A stretch of 6,750 bases of DNA from Burkholderiales bacterium. Lineage in GTDB: Bacteria > Pseudomonadota > Gammaproteobacteria > Burkholderiales > Burkholderiaceae_C. Positions 3,642 through 6,750 of the stretch are shown here, piece by piece. The notes under the pieces were generated by a model. The model was not told where the DNA came from. It searched no databases and worked only from the letters and a program-made list of their open reading frames with translations. Location: NCBI GenBank assembly GCA_005789685.1, contig SXXD01000299.1, positions 1 through 6,750 of the forward strand, read 5' to 3'. A program made the translations under genes and the position numbers. Position 1 is the first letter of the stretch. Every line of letters begins with the position of its first letter.

Positions 3642-6146
3642 TTATGACGCAGGTGCGACCAGAGTGCGTTCAAACATTTCTATCGCTCTTTCATGCATTT
3701 CAATGGGGGCCAGTTTGAGCTGACTTCTCATTAAGCGCTGCGCATGCTTTTCTAGTAGCAAATCCTGTCCGTCTTTACTGAACAACCACTCGAACAGCAA
3801 AGCCCAGCTTGTAGCGCTGTCTTTGGTTTCACTTGTGAGGTCAAAGATGATCTGAGAGTACTCAGGTTTGAGATTGAGTTTCAGTGCTTGTTGTAAAGCG
3901 AGGCGGAACGATATTGCTTTTAGGGATGTGGCGTTCAGTACCTTGGCAATGTCTTCTAAGGAGGCATGTTGGGGCAGGGGCTTTGCAGGGATCACCGTGC
4001 TTGGCGTTACCCAATCTTTGACTTTGCTAACCACCTTAGCCACTAAGGAAGTATCGGTAGTGTCCATTTTTTGTAATTTGTCTGGCGATATGGTGGATCT
4101 TTGAATCATTTCATCCAGCGTTGGCGCCTGTTTTCGCAGGAAGGCTGGAATTTCAACATCGTCCATGCCTTGCAAACCAGACGTGCTTGATTTTGCGGCT
4201 ACAGCTGTTCTGTTGGTGCGCCAAACGCTGGGGTTGTTGAGGCGGCTGTAGTCTCCGCCTAAGCTTTTGGCGTTGCTGTTTTCTTCGTACTCAAATGATG
4301 TTGTGGAACGGCTAATTTTGCACTGCAAAATAATGGTGCCTGGAGGCCATGCCGTGCCATTTCCGCTAACACCTGCAGCTTGCATTTGCGCTATTTGTTG
4401 CAACTTGGGCAAACCTTCTGCTTTGTTTTCTTCTGCGCGTTCGTGTACCAAAAAGAAGTTGGTGTGCTGGGTGACCAATTGGTATTTGACCGCTATAGAC
4501 TTGGCTAGTTTGATGTCTGCTTTTTCCTCAGTCAACTCAGCAATTTGAGCGGCAGCGCACAACCTGGCCACAATGCCTTCGGTGTCCCATGTGATGCTCA
4601 AGGGCTTGGCACGGCTTACTTCATGCTCTTCTGCTTTGACTAAAGTCTTGCAAATTAAAACTGGAGGCGATTCTGTTTTAGCAGGCAATCTGGCATACAG
4701 GTGCACGGTTTCGCCATCGATCAATTGAGGGGGCAGGGTACTGGCCCACTCGTGGTCTTTGTGTTTGTCTTCAATGGCATTCCATTGAATGGCAAAGCGC
4801 ACTTCGTGGGCAGAGCGCATGCGTGTGATCATTCGGTCTATGGCGCCTCGCATGTCTTCGTTGGGCGTTACAAATTCGCACGTACCGCCAGTGTCCTTGG
4901 CCAATTCACGCAACAAGCTTTCTGCGGGTGCGCTGCCCACACCAATGGTGTAAACGCGGTGGCCACTTGTGCGCGCCAAGGCAATGATATTTTCAATGTT
5001 CCAAACTTCACCATCGGTAATGATTAAAACGTCGGTAGGCAATGCGTCTTCTTTGGGATTGCGTGGATTGACGCGGGTACCCATTTTGAACACATCGTTC
5101 ATGGCATCGCCCAGTTCGGTGCCACCTAAGTCGGCTTCTGTTTTGGGTAACTTCTGAAGCAGGCCTTGAATGCGCTCGCTGTCGGCCATGACCATGCGGG
5201 AAGTTTCGCGCTGCACGCTGCTGCCAAATCGTGTGTAGGCAAAGCAGTCGTTGGCATTGAATGATTTGAATAAGTGCTGGAGGGCCAAGCGGCCTTGCAC
5301 CATGCTGTCGCCAGCCATGGAGCCAGAGCAGTCTAAAAGTATTTTGAGGCGGAGTGCATTGGGCTTGGAGGGCGGCAGTTTGGGGCAAAAGCTGGTGATG
5401 ATGGCGGTGGTGTTGCTGCCTTCTGTGTCGGGGCCAGCTATGCAAAACGATTCGCCTTGTAGGTCTTCAATGAGAAGCACAAAGTCGCGGTCTAGGTAGG
5501 CTTGTTTGCCAAGTTGTACGTTGATGCCGTCAAAGCTTTTGGTAGTTTTGATGGCGTGTGTGGGGCTGCTGACCATGCCTTTGGCTGCGGTGCCTTGAAT
5601 GTCCAAGGTCATGAAGAAGCCGTATTCCACCAAGCCATTTGCTGCGGTAGTTTGGTGGGGCTGTAGTCCACCTTGTTGGTGTTGGTCGCCGTAGCGTGGG
5701 GCAATGGTGGTGGGAATGCTGAGTCTGATGCGATCGGCTTCAAAGTTTAGAAGCTGTGCGTATTCGATTTCAATGACGGCTGTTTCTCCGGGGAGTAGGT
5801 TGCCCAAGTTGGCGGTGTACAAGCCACGTCCGGAGCGCTCTACCATGATGGGTGTATCGCCGTTGTCGATGGCTTTTTCATATTTTTTGACGGCTTGTTT
5901 TTTTTCTATCACGGTGCCGTTAAGGCGCTTGCCGTTGAGTTCTACGGCTAGGTTTAAGAGTGTTGCGCCCCAGGCTAATGGGAAGGTGTAGACGGTTTCT
6001 AGAGTGTCTTCAGTTTGGTTGGTGTAGGTCTGCCTTGTTTTCATTCTGAGCAGCAAGCCGTCTAACTTACCGTGCACGTGCACAGATTTCATGGCAACTT
6101 CTTCGCCGCCACAGGTGAATGAGCAGGGTTCTTGTTCTTCGTACAT
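3642..6146 (-). CDS. VIT and von Willebrand factor A domain protein (834 aa), no signal peptide
   Basis: Residues about 8-135 form a VIT domain: LETVYTFPLAWGATL (49-63), then KYEKAIDNGDTPIMVERSGR (88-107), NLGNLLPGETAVIEIEYAQL (113-132). Residues about 264-440 form a VWA domain with a complete MIDAS metal site: D272-x-S274-x-S276 in LLDCSGSM, T343 in GGTELGDA, and D378 in IITDGE. A beta-rich part follows (445-570, ending YQLVTQHTNFFLVHER), then a Ser/Asn/Thr-rich linker (about 595-660). A peptide EIPAFLRKQA (665-674) resembles the FtsZ C-terminal peptide, and a helical tail runs from 727 to 830. There is no signal peptide or membrane segment, unlike many VIT/VWA proteins, so a cytoplasmic role in divalent-metal-dependent protein binding is likely. 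It starts 2 bp after the merR stop, with AAGG 7 nt before the ATG, so the two are co-transcribed and probably translationally coupled. The biological role is unknown. Confidence 0.92.
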   Translation of the reverse strand: MYEEQEPCSFTCGGEEVAMKSVHVHGKLDGLLLRMKTRQTYTNQTEDTLETVYTFPLAWGATLLNLAVELNGKRLNGTVIEKKQAVKKYEKAIDNGDTPIMVERSGRGLYTANLGNLLPGETAVIEIEYAQLLNFEADRIRLSIPTTIAPRYGDQHQQGGLQPHQTTAANGLVEYGFFMTLDIQGTAAKGMVSSPTHAIKTTKSFDGINVQLGKQAYLDRDFVLLIEDLQGESFCIAGPDTEGSNTTAIITSFCPKLPPSKPNALRLKILLDCSGSMAGDSMVQGRLALQHLFKSFNANDCFAYTRFGSSVQRETSRMVMADSERIQGLLQKLPKTEADLGGTELGDAMNDVFKMGTRVNPRNPKEDALPTDVLIITDGEVWNIENIIALARTSGHRVYTIGVGSAPAESLLRELAKDTGGTCEFVTPNEDMRGAIDRMITRMRSAHEVRFAIQWNAIEDKHKDHEWASTLPPQLIDGETVHLYARLPAKTESPPVLICKTLVKAEEHEVSRAKPLSITWDTEGIVARLCAAAQIAELTEEKADIKLAKSIAVKYQLVTQHTNFFLVHERAEENKAEGLPKLQQIAQMQAAGVSGNGTAWPPGTIILQCKISRSTTSFEYEENSNAKSLGGDYSRLNNPSVWRTNRTAVAAKSSTSGLQGMDDVEIPAFLRKQAPTLDEMIQRSTISPDKLQKMDTTDTSLVAKVVSKVKDWVTPSTVIPAKPLPQHASLEDIAKVLNATSLKAISFRLALQQALKLNLKPEYSQIIFDLTSETKDSATSWALLFEWLFSKDGQDLLLEKHAQRLMRSQLKLAPIEMHERAIEMFERTLVAPAS

Positions 6147-6148
6147 GT

Positions 6149-6544
6149 TTAGGCCTTGATTTCTTGGATGGTTTTCATGACTGCTTTGACAAGGGCTCTG
6201 ATTTGTTCGGGGCTCATGTCGGCTTCTTCGGGGCTAATTTGCAACTCAATGCCAGGGGCAATGTGGATGTGGCTCTTGACTTGGATGTCGCCAGGCTTGC
6301 GGGGCTTGGTGGGTATTTGCAGTTCTTCACCGTTTTGAATTTCTGCAATGCGTTCTAAGGAAATGCCAGCGTCTGAAAGTTGTTTGACTTTTAGAAGCTG
6401 GTCTAGGTGTTGAGAGAGGTAGTGAGCCGCTCTGGTTTCGCCAATGGGCCGGTCTACCAGTCCCATTTGCATGTAGTACCTCACTGTGCGCTTGGGCAAG
6501 TCGGTGAGGGTGCAGAGTTCATCAAGACTGAAAGTTTTGGACAT
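6149..6544 (-). CDS. MerR-family DNA-binding regulator (131 aa)
   Basis: The N-terminal MerR winged helix-turn-helix is clear: FSLDELCTLTDLPKRTVRYY (5-24), MGLVDRP (27-33), the wing ETRAAHY (36-42), and LDQLLKVKQLSDAGISLERI (48-67) as the second helical pair. The rest is atypical. Instead of a long coiled coil and metal-binding cysteines there is a Pro/Lys linker (78-85), a probable beta pair IQVKSHIHIAPGIELQIS (87-104) and a terminal helix SPEQIRALVKAVMKTIQEI (111-129). The only cysteine is C11, so metal sensing of the MerR/CueR kind is unlikely. The ATG at 6544 is forced, since TAA occurs in frame 10 bases upstream. The only ribosome site is AGG 3 nt before the ATG, and a promoter lies at 6551-6578, so the mRNA may be leaderless. 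It is the first gene of a two-gene unit with the VIT/VWA gene, whose expression or activity it presumably senses or controls. Confidence 0.88.
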   Translation of the reverse strand: MSKTFSLDELCTLTDLPKRTVRYYMQMGLVDRPIGETRAAHYLSQHLDQLLKVKQLSDAGISLERIAEIQNGEELQIPTKPRKPGDIQVKSHIHIAPGIELQISPEEADMSPEQIRALVKAVMKTIQEIKA

Positions 6545-6550
6545 GAACCT

Positions 6551-6578
6551 ATATTAACACCAAAACTGTTTAAATCAA
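6551..6578 (-). promoter_or_regulatory. Candidate promoter of the merR-VIT/VWA unit
   Basis: On the minus strand, TTGATT (6578-6573) and TAATAT (6556-6551) are separated by 16 bp, each matching 4 of 6 consensus bases. The expected start, about 7 nt after the -10 box, falls at or within a base or two of the ATG at 6544. The spacer is not the 19-bp type that MerR proteins typically untwist, so classic MerR-type activation of this promoter is not evident. Confidence 0.45.
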
Positions 6579-6585
6579 GTGTAAA

Positions 6586-6743
6586 TAATTTAATTGGGGT
6601 CAGATCAACATTAATTTCCAATCCAAAGGGGAGGAGGCTAATGGGGGCCTCCTCATGGTGGGGTACCACAAATCGTCAGCCCCCATTAGCCTCTTCCCCT
6701 TTAGATTGACGAAATTAATGTTGATCTGACCCCAATTAAATTA
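6586..6743. repeat. Palindromic repeat element, locus B (158 bp)
   Basis: Arms 6586-6648 and 6679-6743 share TAATTTAATTGGGGTCAG and ATCAACATTAATTT at the outer ends and GAGGCTAATGGGGGC at the inner ends. They differ by a few substitutions and a 2-bp length difference (TTTCCAATC on the left, TTTCGTCAATC on the right). The 30-nt loop 6649-6678 has a tip hairpin GTGG-GGTA-CCAC and matches the loop of the inner element of locus A in reverse complement. No coding potential or transposase is present; the copy would need a transposase elsewhere. Its left end lies 7 bp upstream of the -35 box of the merR promoter. It fills the last gene-free stretch of the window. Confidence 0.9.
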
Positions 6744-6750
6744 CCAAGCG

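Noticed and set aside
5008..5445. 145-aa minus-strand frame within the VWA gene
   Set aside because: Same strand but another frame of the VWA domain, which is intact. Arg/His/Gln-rich translation with no domain.
6481..6669. 62-aa minus-strand frame running from repeat B into merR
   Set aside because: Starts in the repeat loop and reads merR in another frame. No ribosome site.
6586..6743. Insertion sequence with its own transposase
   Set aside because: Only 158 bp with no coding frame of its own; best regarded as a non-autonomous palindromic element.

Overview
The window looks like chromosomal DNA of a betaproteobacterium, most likely Burkholderiales/Comamonadaceae (Limnohabitans- or Rhodoferax-like). 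This rests on the style of the branched-chain amino acid (BCAA) transporter proteins, the Tat-type leader of the binding protein and the GGGGTCAGATC-type palindromic repeats. No rRNA or housekeeping marker is present, so the assignment is an inference.

Left part (1-2682, minus strand): the front of a BCAA-type (HAAT) ABC transporter operon in the order substrate-binding protein, livH, livM. The genes are packed tightly: one sense codon separates the first two, and livH/livM overlap in ATGA. livM runs off the left edge. The two ATPase genes usually found with this set (livG, livF) would lie outside the window.

Middle (2683-3220): 538 bases without a gene but rich in structure. It holds a plausible sigma-70 promoter for the transporter operon and a 279-bp nested palindrome made of two repeat elements, one exactly inside the other. 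It also holds a short palindrome, a sigma-54-like -24/-12 candidate and a perfect 11-bp inverted repeat with 52 bp between its arms. A small plus-strand gene (3221-3616) follows. It encodes an unrecognised 131-aa helical protein with two similar helix-pair motifs.

Right part (3642-6544, minus strand): a coupled two-gene unit, a 131-aa MerR-type DNA-binding protein followed after 2 bp by an 834-aa VIT + von Willebrand factor A (VWA) protein with an intact MIDAS metal site and no signal peptide. Inside the C-terminal part of the VWA protein is a peptide, IPAFLRKQA, that from memory is identical to the core of the FtsZ C-terminal peptide that docks division proteins. This is the most unexpected observation in the window. 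The merR gene has a promoter placed so that transcription could begin at its ATG, and a second 158-bp palindromic repeat of the same family lies just upstream.

The transporter operon and the merR-VWA unit show no functional link. They share only the repeat family, one copy of which sits at the promoter edge of each unit.
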